Program-made: the position numbers and the translations under genes
Shown here: one piece after another, positions 1 through 8,049 of the stretch
How the letters are laid out: each line of letters starts with the position of its first letter
Position numbering within the stretch: the first letter of the stretch is position 1
The notes under the pieces: generated by a model
Database searches by the model: none
What the model was told of the DNA's origin: nothing
Seen by the model: only the letters and a program-made list of their open reading frames with translations
NCBI RefSeq assembly: GCF_014235875.1
Contig: NZ_JACJUK010000007.1
Location: 1 to 64,000, forward strand
Origin: Croceivirga lutea
GTDB lineage: Bacteria; Bacteroidota; Bacteroidia; Flavobacteriales; Flavobacteriaceae
Length of the DNA: 64,000 nt
Direction: 5' to 3'

Positions 1-750
1 ACAGGGGTAACTATCGCAGCCGATGGAACTTTGAGTGTACCCGCAGGTACCCCAGCCGGAAGCTATGCCGTAGTATATCAAATCTGTGAAAATTTAAATC
101 CGACCAATTGTGATACGGCCACTGCAAGCGTAACGGTAGATGCAGCGGTAATCGATGCAATTGACGATACCACCCCAGCTGACCTAAGTTCAGTAAATGG
201 CTATACAGGCGGTGATGCTGGTGATGTAACTACCAACGATACCTTAAATGGAGTAGCGGTAACCGATTCAGAAATCGCAATAACGGTAACTAATGATGGC
301 GGACTAACAGGCGTAACTATCGCAGCCGACGGCACTTTGAGTGTACCAGCAGGTACCCCAGCCGGAAGCTATGCCGTAGTATATCAAATCTGTGAAAACT
401 TAAATCCAACGAATTGCGATACAGCCACAGCAACCGTAACGGTAGATGCAGCCGTAATCGATGCTGTGGATGATGATTTTACCACGGTAGTGATAAATGA
501 AGTTCAAGGTGGAGCAGCTGGTGATATCACCACTAACGATACTTTAAACGGTGCTGCAGTAGTAGATGCAGAAATTACAATTACTGTACTAGATGAAGGT
601 GGGTTAACCAATGTAACTGTCGATGGAGACGGTATCATTAATGTACCCGCAGGAACTACTCCTGGGGCATACACTGTTACCTATCAAATCTGTGAAAATT
701 TAAATCCGACCAATTGTGATATCGCTACGGTGAACATAGTAGTTGAAGAC
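1..750 (+). repeat. Near-identical tandem coding repeats, 306 and 300 bp
   Basis: Units begin at 1, 307 and 607 (TGVTIAADGT-like start, 102 then 100 codons). Units one and two are nearly identical at the DNA level over their first 160 bp, with mostly synonymous changes; the third is diverged. The array continues upstream of the window. Confidence 0.9.
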
Positions 751-1800
751 TGTTTAAGCGAGCCAACAAACGATTGTGATGCTGACGGATTAACCAATGG
801 AGAGGAAGTTTCCTTAGGAACAGACCCTGAAAATCCTGATACTGATGGAGACGGAATTTTAGATGGTGAAGAAGTTAATACAGATAGTACAGACCCTTTA
901 GATGATTGTAGTAATGTAAACGGAATGCCATTAGCGGATTCTGATTGCGATAACGATGGTTTAACCACGGCAGAAGAAAATGCGGCAGGCACAGATATTT
1001 ACAATCCAGATACTGATGGTGATGGTATTCAAGACGGTCAAGAAGTGGAAGTGGATGGCACTAATCCTTTAGATGACTGTGACAGTGTAAACGGTATGCC
1101 CTTAGGAACATCTGACTGTGATATTGATGGATTAACCAATGACGAAGAAGTGCAATTAGATACAGACCCTAACGATCCCGATTCAGACCAAGACGGAATA
1201 TTAGACGGACAAGAAGTCCTGGATAACACTAATCCGTTAGACGATTGTGACCACATAGGTGGTACTCCATTAGGAACTTCAGATTGTGACGAAGACGGTT
1301 TAACCAATGATGAGGAATTATCAGGTATAGATGACCCAAGTACCAATACAAATCCGGATGGAAATATCACAGACCCAGAGAATCCAGATACTGATGGTGA
1401 TGGTATTAGTGATAGTCAAGAAGCTATAGATGGTACAAATCCGGTTGATGCATGTGATTCTATTGGAGGAACGCCACCAAATGGTGTACGTTGTACCAAC
1501 CTAGAAATTGTAAGTGATTACATAGTTCCGGGTAGTAGTAATGACAATACCTTTCAAATAAGATATATAGAACAATATCCAGAAAATACGGTTCGTATTT
1601 ACAATAGATGGGGTGTACTAGTGTTTGAAACACGAGGGTATGATAATGCTGAAAATGCCTTTAGAGGAATCTCTAACGGTAGAACAACCATTGCAGCCAC
1701 AAATGAACTACCCGTAGGGGTGTATTTCTACATTGTCAATTACACTGATGATGCGGGAGAAGTACAAACCTTAGATGGATACATGTATATCAACAGATAA
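1..1800 (+). CDS. Giant repetitive T9SS type B surface adhesin, 3' part (5' truncated by window edge)
   Basis: The reading frame is open from base 1, so only the C-terminal 599 residues are visible and the start lies outside. In order: two and a half Ig/cadherin-like repeats of about 100 residues (ending with an ICENLNPTNCD motif), four acidic thrombospondin type 3-like calcium-binding repeats (DxDGDGxxDGxE pattern, about residues 258-490), and a C-terminal domain of about 90 residues with IYNRWGVLVFE and a final YMYINR. The last matches the gliding-motility-associated C-terminal domain, the sorting signal of type IX secretion type B cargo. Known for the family: export across the outer membrane and surface attachment, as for SprB-like adhesins. 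It is followed 30 bp later by a PorP/SprF gene, the usual partner. Substrate unknown. Confidence 0.9.
   Translation, partial: TGVTIAADGTLSVPAGTPAGSYAVVYQICENLNPTNCDTATASVTVDAAVIDAIDDTTPADLSSVNGYTGGDAGDVTTNDTLNGVAVTDSEIAITVTNDGGLTGVTIAADGTLSVPAGTPAGSYAVVYQICENLNPTNCDTATATVTVDAAVIDAVDDDFTTVVINEVQGGAAGDITTNDTLNGAAVVDAEITITVLDEGGLTNVTVDGDGIINVPAGTTPGAYTVTYQICENLNPTNCDIATVNIVVEDCLSEPTNDCDADGLTNGEEVSLGTDPENPDTDGDGILDGEEVNTDSTDPLDDCSNVNGMPLADSDCDNDGLTTAEENAAGTDIYNPDTDGDGIQDGQEVEVDGTNPLDDCDSVNGMPLGTSDCDIDGLTNDEEVQLDTDPNDPDSDQDGILDGQEVLDNTNPLDDCDHIGGTPLGTSDCDEDGLTNDEELSGIDDPSTNTNPDGNITDPENPDTDGDGISDSQEAIDGTNPVDACDSIGGTPPNGVRCTNLEIVSDYIVPGSSNDNTFQIRYIEQYPENTVRIYNRWGVLVFETRGYDNAENAFRGISNGRTTIAATNELPVGVYFYIVNYTDDAGEVQTLDGYMYINR
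772..1470 (+). repeat. Four thrombospondin type 3-like coding repeats, 168-189 bp
   Basis: Each unit begins with a DCDxDGLT motif at 772, 943, 1114 and 1282, giving periods of 171, 171 and 168 bp; the last has an insertion. The Asp/Asn/Gly-rich DTDGDGI cores are typical calcium ligands and probably form a rigid stalk between the adhesive repeats and the sorting domain. Confidence 0.85.
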
Positions 1801-1830
1801 TAAGCTAAACACTACAAAAAAGATTATAAA

Positions 1831-2760
1831 ATGAAACGAGTTTTAATAGTATTGATGTTATTCCTAACTTTTTGGAGTAGTCAGGCTCAACAAGATGCCC
1901 AATACACCCAATATATGTATAATACTTTGAGTGTGAATCCGGCCTATGCAGGATCTAGAGGGGTTTTTAGTGTGGCAGGTTTACACCGTTCACAATGGGT
2001 AGGTTTAGATGGTGCGCCAACCACGCAAACCATAAATGTACATTCACCAGTATCAGAGCGTATTGGTTTAGGATTCTCTTTTATCAACGATGAAATAGGA
2101 AATGGAACCACTCAAGAATCTAATTTTGATGCTTCTTTTAGTTATACGGTTCCCGCTTCTAGAACCGGAAAACTATCCTTTGGTTTAAAGGCAGGAGGGC
2201 ATTTATTTAACTTAGATTTCAATAGGTTGCAGAATTTTAATCCTTCAGGCAATACCACACAAGAAACGAATATCGACAATAAGTTTTCTCCCAATTTTGG
2301 AGCAGGAGTGTATTATCATACTGAAAAATTTTATGCCGGTATTTCGGTTCCTAATTTTTTAGAAACCAAACATTTTGATAATGATGGTAATAGTTTTTCG
2401 GCTAGTGAGCGAATGAATTTTTATTTTATATCCGGAATTGTAACTGATTTAAGTTATGATTGGAAATTTAAGCCAGCCATATTATTTAAAATGGTAAAAG
2501 GAGCTCCACTACAGGCCGATTTTTCTGCTAATTTTAGGTATCAAGATAAACTTACCCTTGGAGCTGCTTACCGTTGGAGTGCCGCATGGAGTGCCATGCT
2601 AGGTTATCAACTTTCAGACAAGTTAATGTTAGGTTTGGCCTATGATAGAGAAACTACAGAGTTGGGTAGTCAGGCTTTTAATGATGGTTCTTTTGAAGTA
2701 TTTCTTCGATATGAATTAAAAACACGATACAGAAAAATTATTACCCCAAGATTCTTTTAA
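1831..2760 (+). CDS. PorP/SprF family type IX secretion outer-membrane protein
   Basis: 309 residues with a signal peptide ending near SQA-QQDAQ, followed by the QYTQYMYNTLSVNPAYAGSRG stretch that is diagnostic of PorP/SprF proteins, then alternating beta-barrel strands to a C-terminal phenylalanine. Family members sit in the outer membrane and are needed for secretion or attachment of a specific T9SS type B cargo, usually the adhesin encoded directly upstream, as here. The gene starts 30 bp after the adhesin stop and ends 2 bp before the OmpA-like gene, so the three are very likely one operon. Which of the many paralogues it is cannot be decided from this window, so no symbol is given. Confidence 0.93.
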   Translation: MKRVLIVLMLFLTFWSSQAQQDAQYTQYMYNTLSVNPAYAGSRGVFSVAGLHRSQWVGLDGAPTTQTINVHSPVSERIGLGFSFINDEIGNGTTQESNFDASFSYTVPASRTGKLSFGLKAGGHLFNLDFNRLQNFNPSGNTTQETNIDNKFSPNFGAGVYYHTEKFYAGISVPNFLETKHFDNDGNSFSASERMNFYFISGIVTDLSYDWKFKPAILFKMVKGAPLQADFSANFRYQDKLTLGAAYRWSAAWSAMLGYQLSDKLMLGLAYDRETTELGSQAFNDGSFEVFLRYELKTRYRKIITPRFF

Positions 2761-2762
2761 AA

Positions 2763-4700
2763 ATGAAGACAATACAATTAAAATATACCTGCATAACTCT
2801 AGCTTTACTAACTTTTAGTTATAGTTCTGCACAAAAAAGGAAGGTTAAGAAAGCTAGAGACGATTATCAAGCATATGCTTATCAAGAAGCTATTGGTAAA
2901 TACGAAGCCATGGCAAAAGATGGGTACACAGATAAAGAAATTTATAGCAACTTGGGTAATGCCAATTATTACAATGCCAATTATGAAGAAGCGGCTAAGT
3001 GGTATAAAGAATTACTTGAGGTAACGGAAGAAGTTGATTCAGGATATTTTTATAGATATGCCCAAAGTTTAAAAAGTTTGGGCGAATATGAAGCTTCGGA
3101 TAAAATGATGGAGCAATTTGCAAAAACTTCATCTAAAGAAAACAGAGTAGCAAAATTTCAAGACAATAAAGATTACTTAAAAGCTATAGAAGCGCAATCT
3201 GGTAGGTATACAATTAAGCTTTTGGAAATTAATTCTAAAGTATCTGATTTTGCACCATCTATGTATGGTGAGCAACTGGTATTTTCTAGTGCTAGAGATA
3301 CTGGTATTGCGGCGCTAAAAGTTCACGAATGGAATAACCAAAGTTTTTTAGACTTATATACTGCCAGTAAGAATGGTGGTGAACGTTTTGGTAGTGTTGA
3401 GGAGTTGTCAAAAATACTTAATGCCAATACACATGAGTCTTCAACTGCATTTAGCAAAGATGGTAAAACAATATATTTTACTCGAAACAATTCAGAAACC
3501 GGTAGGCGTTTTGCACGTGATGGAAAAGGGGTGAGCAGATTAAAGATTTTTAGAGCAGAATTGGTAAATGGCGCATGGAAGAATATTGTAGAATTACCAT
3601 TTAATTCTGACAACTACTCAACAGCCCACCCTACCTTAAGCGGAGATGAAAAGAAATTATTTTTTGCCTCAAATCGTCCGGGAACTTTTGGAGAATCAGA
3701 TATTTATGAAGTTGATATAAATGAAGACGGTAGTTATAGTGAACCAAAAAATTTAGGACCAACAATTAATACAGAGGGTAGAGAAACCTTCCCATTTATT
3801 TCAGAGGAAGGCATATTGTATTTTTCTTCTGACGGGCATCCAGGTTTAGGAGGTTTAGATGTTTTTGCAACACCGTTAAATACGGTAAACAACCAAAGCG
3901 TTGTTAATTTAGGCAGACCAGTAAATAGTGATGAGGATGACTTTTCATTTGTGCAAAATTCAGCAACCCATCAAGGCTATTTTGCTTCTAACAGACCAGG
4001 AGGTGTAGGTAGTGACGATATTTACAGTTTTGTAGAAAATGAACCTTTACGATTTAGATGCGATAAGATGCTACAAGGCATTACCAAAAACAAAGCAGAT
4101 GGTAGTGTTTTAGCTAATACTCAAGTTAAGTTGTTTGCTACTAATGGAGAAGAAGTAGCTTCTACAGTTTCTGATGCTAATGGCCAGTTTAGTTTAGCTG
4201 TTAACTGTTTACAAACACTTACTATGGTAAATGGAGACAAGCAAAATTATGAAAGTGATGCTTTTGAAATGAATTCAGATTTTAGTTTTGATAGCAACAC
4301 AGTTGTTCTAGAACTAATGCCATTACGAATTGATGCGGTAAGAGAAGAATTGGTTATTGAGCCAATCTATTTTGATTTTGATGAATCTTTCATTCGCTTA
4401 GATGCGCAATTAGACATTAAAAAGGTAATTACTTATTTAAACAAATATCCAAATACAAAGTTGGTTATTGAGTCGCACACAGATAGTAGAGCAACAACGC
4501 AATACAATCAAAAGCTTTCTGAAAAACGGGCCAAAGAAACTAAAGCATATTTAGTAACAAAGGGAATAGCCGAAAATAGAATGATAGCCAAAGGTTTTGG
4601 AGAAAGTAAATTGGTGAATGATTGTAGTGATGGTGTAGCATGTTCAAAAGCAGCACACCAGCTAAACAGGCGTTCAGAATTTAAGATTATTGAAGAATAA
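2763..4700 (+). CDS. OmpA family protein with TPR and PD40 beta-propeller repeats (PorE-like)
   Basis: 645 residues. Order of parts: signal peptide (cleavage near YSSAQ), TPR-like helices (about 25-130), PD40/WD40-like propeller blades (about 150-430, repeats of FFASNRPG and YFSSDG type), a small CNA-B/carboxypeptidase regulatory-like domain (about 435-520), and a C-terminal OmpA domain with FDFDE, the SHTDSRA motif and an NRRSEFKI end that binds peptidoglycan. The same architecture is found in PorE and in many proteins encoded after PorP/SprF genes. It lies 2 bp after the PorP/SprF gene and is followed by a terminator, so it closes the adhesin operon. Inferred role: anchoring the secreted adhesin or its outer-membrane partner to the cell wall. 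Confidence 0.92.
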   Translation: MKTIQLKYTCITLALLTFSYSSAQKRKVKKARDDYQAYAYQEAIGKYEAMAKDGYTDKEIYSNLGNANYYNANYEEAAKWYKELLEVTEEVDSGYFYRYAQSLKSLGEYEASDKMMEQFAKTSSKENRVAKFQDNKDYLKAIEAQSGRYTIKLLEINSKVSDFAPSMYGEQLVFSSARDTGIAALKVHEWNNQSFLDLYTASKNGGERFGSVEELSKILNANTHESSTAFSKDGKTIYFTRNNSETGRRFARDGKGVSRLKIFRAELVNGAWKNIVELPFNSDNYSTAHPTLSGDEKKLFFASNRPGTFGESDIYEVDINEDGSYSEPKNLGPTINTEGRETFPFISEEGILYFSSDGHPGLGGLDVFATPLNTVNNQSVVNLGRPVNSDEDDFSFVQNSATHQGYFASNRPGGVGSDDIYSFVENEPLRFRCDKMLQGITKNKADGSVLANTQVKLFATNGEEVASTVSDANGQFSLAVNCLQTLTMVNGDKQNYESDAFEMNSDFSFDSNTVVLELMPLRIDAVREELVIEPIYFDFDESFIRLDAQLDIKKVITYLNKYPNTKLVIESHTDSRATTQYNQKLSEKRAKETKAYLVTKGIAENRMIAKGFGESKLVNDCSDGVACSKAAHQLNRRSEFKIIEE

Positions 4701-4721
4701 TCTACAATCACTAAACAAAAA

Positions 4722-4750
4722 AATCCATACTGAGAAGTATGGATTTTTTT
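4722..4750 (+). terminator. Intrinsic terminator after the adhesin operon, probably bidirectional
   Basis: A perfect 10-bp stem (AATCCATACT, loop GAGA, AGTATGGATT) followed by eight T and preceded by a run of A. It sits between two convergent genes and can serve both. Confidence 0.9.
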
Positions 4751-4769
4751 TGTGTAAAAAACTTCAATA

Positions 4770-6254
4770 TTATTTTTTGGAAGATTGTAACAATTGCTGC
4801 ACAACTTCAGCCGTTTTTTCATTTTTTTCTTTGGCCATTAAAATCTTTGGAGGCCGTTGGCGTAGTTCACAATCCGTAAGAGCACAACGTTCACAAGTAA
4901 CACCAACATTATACGTTTTTAAGTTAGGGTCATTTAAAAACTTAACTTGTTTTTTAAGAGAATCGTTAACTAATAAACCAAGACTTACACTGCGGTATTC
5001 ATTAGCTTTAAAAGGGTCTTTAGTAGCTGAAGAAAGTACCAAATAGGTAAGCCCTTCATTGGGGTAATGAGAAAGCTGCACATCTACATGGTGTTCTAAA
5101 TTTTGCTGTTCAATTTCTTGTAAAACACGTATAGATACCCATTTTCTACAATACTTCTCATTGGTTTCATTACCGTGAGGTGAATGCACATGGGTCAAAT
5201 GCAATTCTTTAGTAATGTTGTACCAATTGCTGCCTTTTTGAGTGCCAAAACGTAAAAAAAACAGGTTTTCCATTTGATAATCAAACGGTAGAATATTACT
5301 TAAACGTTGGTATAAAGTTTCTGGTGAGGCGTTAAATTGAGCTCTTGCCGCTGCTAATATGTGGGTATTAATAGTAGAACCTGCAAAAAACTTATCTATG
5401 TACATCTTTAATAATTGCTTTGGAATGATTAAAGCACCAGCAAAATATGAAGCATAAAAATTGTGTAACACTTGGTCAAAGTTTTCAAAAGAAATCCAAG
5501 TAAAGGTGTATAACCTATTGGTTAGTTTAAGGTAGTTATAGGCAATTTCTTTAGCATAAATAAAGGTGCGTTGGGCATCATCAACTCTATGCGCAATATG
5601 TAAAGTTTTAGAATTTGGTACAAAAACAGAACGTAAATTGTCTAACGCAGTATGTTTTTGCAACTCTTCATTATTGATAGTGTATCCATATTCTTCAATA
5701 AGAATTTCTTCGAGTTCTTGAGCAGTTACAGATTTTGACAAGTCAATTTGATAAGCTTCAGCAAAACCTAGAACCGCTTCTTCCAACTCAGGAAAATAGT
5801 TGTTATTGGCTTCCTGGTAGGAACGTAATGCGGCCAAATAAAAGCTTTCCTTACCAAAATCGTAATGTTTGGCAATTTCAATTATGGTACTAATAAACGC
5901 GTTTACTTTAGTAGGGGCATTGGCAATAATATCAATTAAATCACCCTTTTTAATACCAAAAAGCTCAAGAGGTAATTCTTTTAAAACGTTAGATTGTAAC
6001 AACTCACCAACTGGAGCCAGATTCTTATCAAGTTTCAAAGAAACTAGACTATCGTAGGGTATTTCAAGCTTGTCTGCTAATAAAACAATCTTATCGGTTT
6101 TAGGATATTTTTTTCCTTTTTCAATTTCATTAAGATAAGATTTTGATAAGCCTGTGAGCTTAGATAATCCAAAAAGTGAAAGATTCTTTTTGTTTCTAAG
6201 CTGCTTAAGCTTAAGACCAAAAATTAGCTTAATATATTCTTCTTCCATCGTCAT
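4770..6254 (-). CDS. XRE-family regulator with IrrE-like and ScfR/RamB-type C-terminal domain
   Basis: 494 residues. An N-terminal helix-turn-helix of the XRE class (about 10-65: LRNKKNLSLFGLSKLTGLSK) is followed by a long middle region containing an IrrE/ImmA-like part (ASYFAGALIIPKQLL) and a C-terminal cysteine cluster CERCALTDCELRQRPPK, the pattern of the short-chain fatty acyl regulator domain (DUF2083) found in RamB and ScfR. In Corynebacterium RamB controls the glyoxylate shunt genes; here the gene is divergent from aceB-aceA, so the same job is a reasonable inference. Start: ATG at 6254 or the second Met at 6248; a minus-strand TATCTTTG box at 6259-6266 puts transcription start next to the ATG, so the transcript may be leaderless or use the second Met. 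Confidence 0.85.
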   Translation of the reverse strand: MTMEEEYIKLIFGLKLKQLRNKKNLSLFGLSKLTGLSKSYLNEIEKGKKYPKTDKIVLLADKLEIPYDSLVSLKLDKNLAPVGELLQSNVLKELPLELFGIKKGDLIDIIANAPTKVNAFISTIIEIAKHYDFGKESFYLAALRSYQEANNNYFPELEEAVLGFAEAYQIDLSKSVTAQELEEILIEEYGYTINNEELQKHTALDNLRSVFVPNSKTLHIAHRVDDAQRTFIYAKEIAYNYLKLTNRLYTFTWISFENFDQVLHNFYASYFAGALIIPKQLLKMYIDKFFAGSTINTHILAAARAQFNASPETLYQRLSNILPFDYQMENLFFLRFGTQKGSNWYNITKELHLTHVHSPHGNETNEKYCRKWVSIRVLQEIEQQNLEHHVDVQLSHYPNEGLTYLVLSSATKDPFKANEYRSVSLGLLVNDSLKKQVKFLNDPNLKTYNVGVTCERCALTDCELRQRPPKILMAKEKNEKTAEVVQQLLQSSKK

Positions 6255-6258
6255 AGAA

Positions 6259-6266
6259 CAAAGATA
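6259..6266 (-). promoter_or_regulatory. Promoter -7 element of the RamB-like regulator
   Basis: The minus strand reads TATCTTTG, an exact match to TAnnTTTG, 4 nt upstream of the ATG at 6254. No clear -33 TTG at the usual distance. The first copy of the 18-bp phased repeat begins 6 bp away, which suggests autoregulation. Confidence 0.6.
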
Positions 6267-6272
6267 CGTTTA

Positions 6273-6326
6273 TCTGCGAAAACGTCATTTTAAGCGAAAA
6301 TATACAAAAAAGCGAACGTTCGCTTG
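6273..6326. promoter_or_regulatory. Candidate operator: three direct repeats at 18-bp spacing, last one a 16-bp palindrome
   Basis: GCGAAAA occurs at 6276 and 6294 and GCGAACG at 6312, exactly 18 bp apart. The third is embedded in a perfect 16-bp palindrome (AAGCGAAC/GTTCGCTT, 6310-6325) overlapping the -33 region of the aceB promoter. Placement between two divergent promoters suggests the binding site for the neighbouring regulator; this is inferred, not shown. Confidence 0.6.
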
Positions 6327-6354
6327 TTTTTTTGAAAATTGTGTTTTATCCTTG
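6324..6354 (+). promoter_or_regulatory. aceB promoter, Bacteroidetes type
   Basis: TTG at 6324-6326, a 20-bp spacer, then TATCCTTG at 6347-6354 (one mismatch to TAnnTTTG). The -33 TTG is partly inside the 16-bp palindrome. The ATG of aceB follows 21 bp later. Confidence 0.55.
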
Positions 6355-6375
6355 TATCAACAAATTAGAAATGTC

Positions 6376-7974
6376 ATGGAAGAAACACTGATTACCGCAA
6401 GAAGCTTGCAGTTTGCAAAAGGGGTTACCAATTATTACCCAGAGTTACTTACAGATGGAGCTCTAAAGTTTTTGATTGCATTACATGAACGATTTAACGA
6501 GGCTCGATTAGAACTCGTGAGTAAACGTAACAAAAGACAATTTGAGCTAGATATGGGCAATTTTCCCGTCTTTCCTCCAGAGACATCAGAATTAAGAAAT
6601 GCCGAATGGCGAGTGGCTGATATTCCAGAAGATTTGTTAGACCGTAGGGTTGAAATTACAGGTCCGGTAGACCGTAAAATGGTGATAAATGCCTTGAATT
6701 CAGGAGCCAAAACCTTTATGGCTGATTTTGAGGATAGCAATGCACCCACATGGGCTAATTGTATGGAAGGCCAACAAAACCTTAAAGATGCCAACCTAAG
6801 AACCATATCTTATTACGATAACAAGAAAAAGAAAGAATATACGCTAAAAGATAATTTAGCGGTGCTTTTGGTAAGACCCAGAGGGTTACATTTGAACGAA
6901 CGCCATTTACTTATTAATGGAGAAGAAGCTGCTGGTAGTTTGGTAGATTTTGCTTTGTATGTTTACCATAATACCCAAACCTTATTACGCAGAAATACTG
7001 CGCCATACTTTTATTTACCTAAGCTAGAATACTATGTAGAAGCCAGATGGTGGAACCAAGTATTTCAATTTGCAGAAGAATATTTAAGTGTTCCCATTGG
7101 AACGTTTAAAGCTACGGTTTTGATAGAAACCATTACGGCGAGTTATCAATTAGATGAGATTATTTTTGAGTTACAAGACCATATTGTAGGTCTTAACTGT
7201 GGCCGTTGGGATTATATCTTTTCTTACATAAAAAAGCTAAGAAATCACAAACAATTTATTCTGCCCAATAGAGACCAAGTAGGTATGACAGCCCCATTTA
7301 TGGATGCGTATTCTAGATTGGTAATTCAGCGTTGTCACAAAAGAGGCATACATGCTATGGGAGGTATGGCTGCACAAATTCCAATTAAAGATAATCCAAA
7401 AGCTAATGAAATAGCACTTGAAAAAGTGAGACAAGACAAAGAACGTGAGGTTAAGAATGGACATGATGGTACTTGGGTAGCACATCCGGCGCTCGTACCT
7501 ATTGCAATGGATGAATTTAACAAGCATATGAAAGGGCCCAACAATCATCACATAACTAGAGCTGATGATACAATTGGTGAAGCTGATTTGTTAGCCACTC
7601 CAGAAGGTACCATTACAGAAGAAGGCATTCGAAAAAACATTAATGTGGGTATACTTTACATAGAATCTTGGTTACGAGGCAACGGTTGTGTAGCGCTATA
7701 TAATCTAATGGAAGATGCAGCTACAGCTGAAATTTCGAGGACACAAATTTGGCAATGGTTAAAGTATACGGTACGGTTAGACGATGGTCGCAAATTTACC
7801 CCAGAATTGTACGAACGCATTTTTAAGGAAGAAACCGAAAAACTAACGCATTTAATTGGTGAAGCAAACCTTGTCAATACAGCTTTTACTCGAGCATTTG
7901 CTCTATTTGATGAGCTCGTAAAAGCCCGTGAATTTGAAGAGTTTTTAACCACTAAAGCGTATAACGAAGTATAA
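6376..7974 (+). CDS. aceB: Malate synthase A
   Basis: 532 residues from the ATG at 6376, the usual length for malate synthase A; the frame is open further upstream, but that extension would run through the promoter and operator. Condenses glyoxylate with acetyl-CoA to malate in the glyoxylate shunt. Family landmarks: MADFEDSNAPTW (about 115), VRPRGLHLNERH, the metal/catalytic Glu region ATVLIETITASYQ, GLNCGRWDY and AHPALVPIAMDEF. It is followed after 75 bp by isocitrate lyase in the same orientation, completing the shunt, and is divergent from a RamB-like regulator. Expected to be expressed on acetate, fatty acids or similar C2 sources. Confidence 0.97.
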   Translation: MEETLITARSLQFAKGVTNYYPELLTDGALKFLIALHERFNEARLELVSKRNKRQFELDMGNFPVFPPETSELRNAEWRVADIPEDLLDRRVEITGPVDRKMVINALNSGAKTFMADFEDSNAPTWANCMEGQQNLKDANLRTISYYDNKKKKEYTLKDNLAVLLVRPRGLHLNERHLLINGEEAAGSLVDFALYVYHNTQTLLRRNTAPYFYLPKLEYYVEARWWNQVFQFAEEYLSVPIGTFKATVLIETITASYQLDEIIFELQDHIVGLNCGRWDYIFSYIKKLRNHKQFILPNRDQVGMTAPFMDAYSRLVIQRCHKRGIHAMGGMAAQIPIKDNPKANEIALEKVRQDKEREVKNGHDGTWVAHPALVPIAMDEFNKHMKGPNNHHITRADDTIGEADLLATPEGTITEEGIRKNINVGILYIESWLRGNGCVALYNLMEDAATAEISRTQIWQWLKYTVRLDDGRKFTPELYERIFKEETEKLTHLIGEANLVNTAFTRAFALFDELVKAREFEEFLTTKAYNEV

Positions 7975-7989
7975 ATTATAAAAAAGAAA

Positions 7990-8022
7990 AATCCCAAGAA
8001 AGTTTGCGCATTCCCTGGGATT
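7990..8022 (+). other. Intergenic stem-loop between aceB and aceA
   Basis: AATCCCA (7990-7996) and TGGGATT (8016-8022) can pair around a 19-nt loop. There is no T run after it, so it is unlikely to terminate; it could set the relative mRNA stability of the two cistrons. Function not established. Confidence 0.35.
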
Positions 8023-8049
8023 CAAATTAAAACTGTAAAAATTAAAATT

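Noticed and set aside
4690-5046. 118-codon plus-strand frame over the 3' end of the RamB-like regulator
   Set aside because: It runs through the terminator hairpin and is antisense to a clear gene.
6273-6326. 18-bp phased repeats as a mobile-element or iteron origin signal
   Set aside because: Only three units, no replication or transposase gene nearby, and the position between two divergent promoters fits an operator better.
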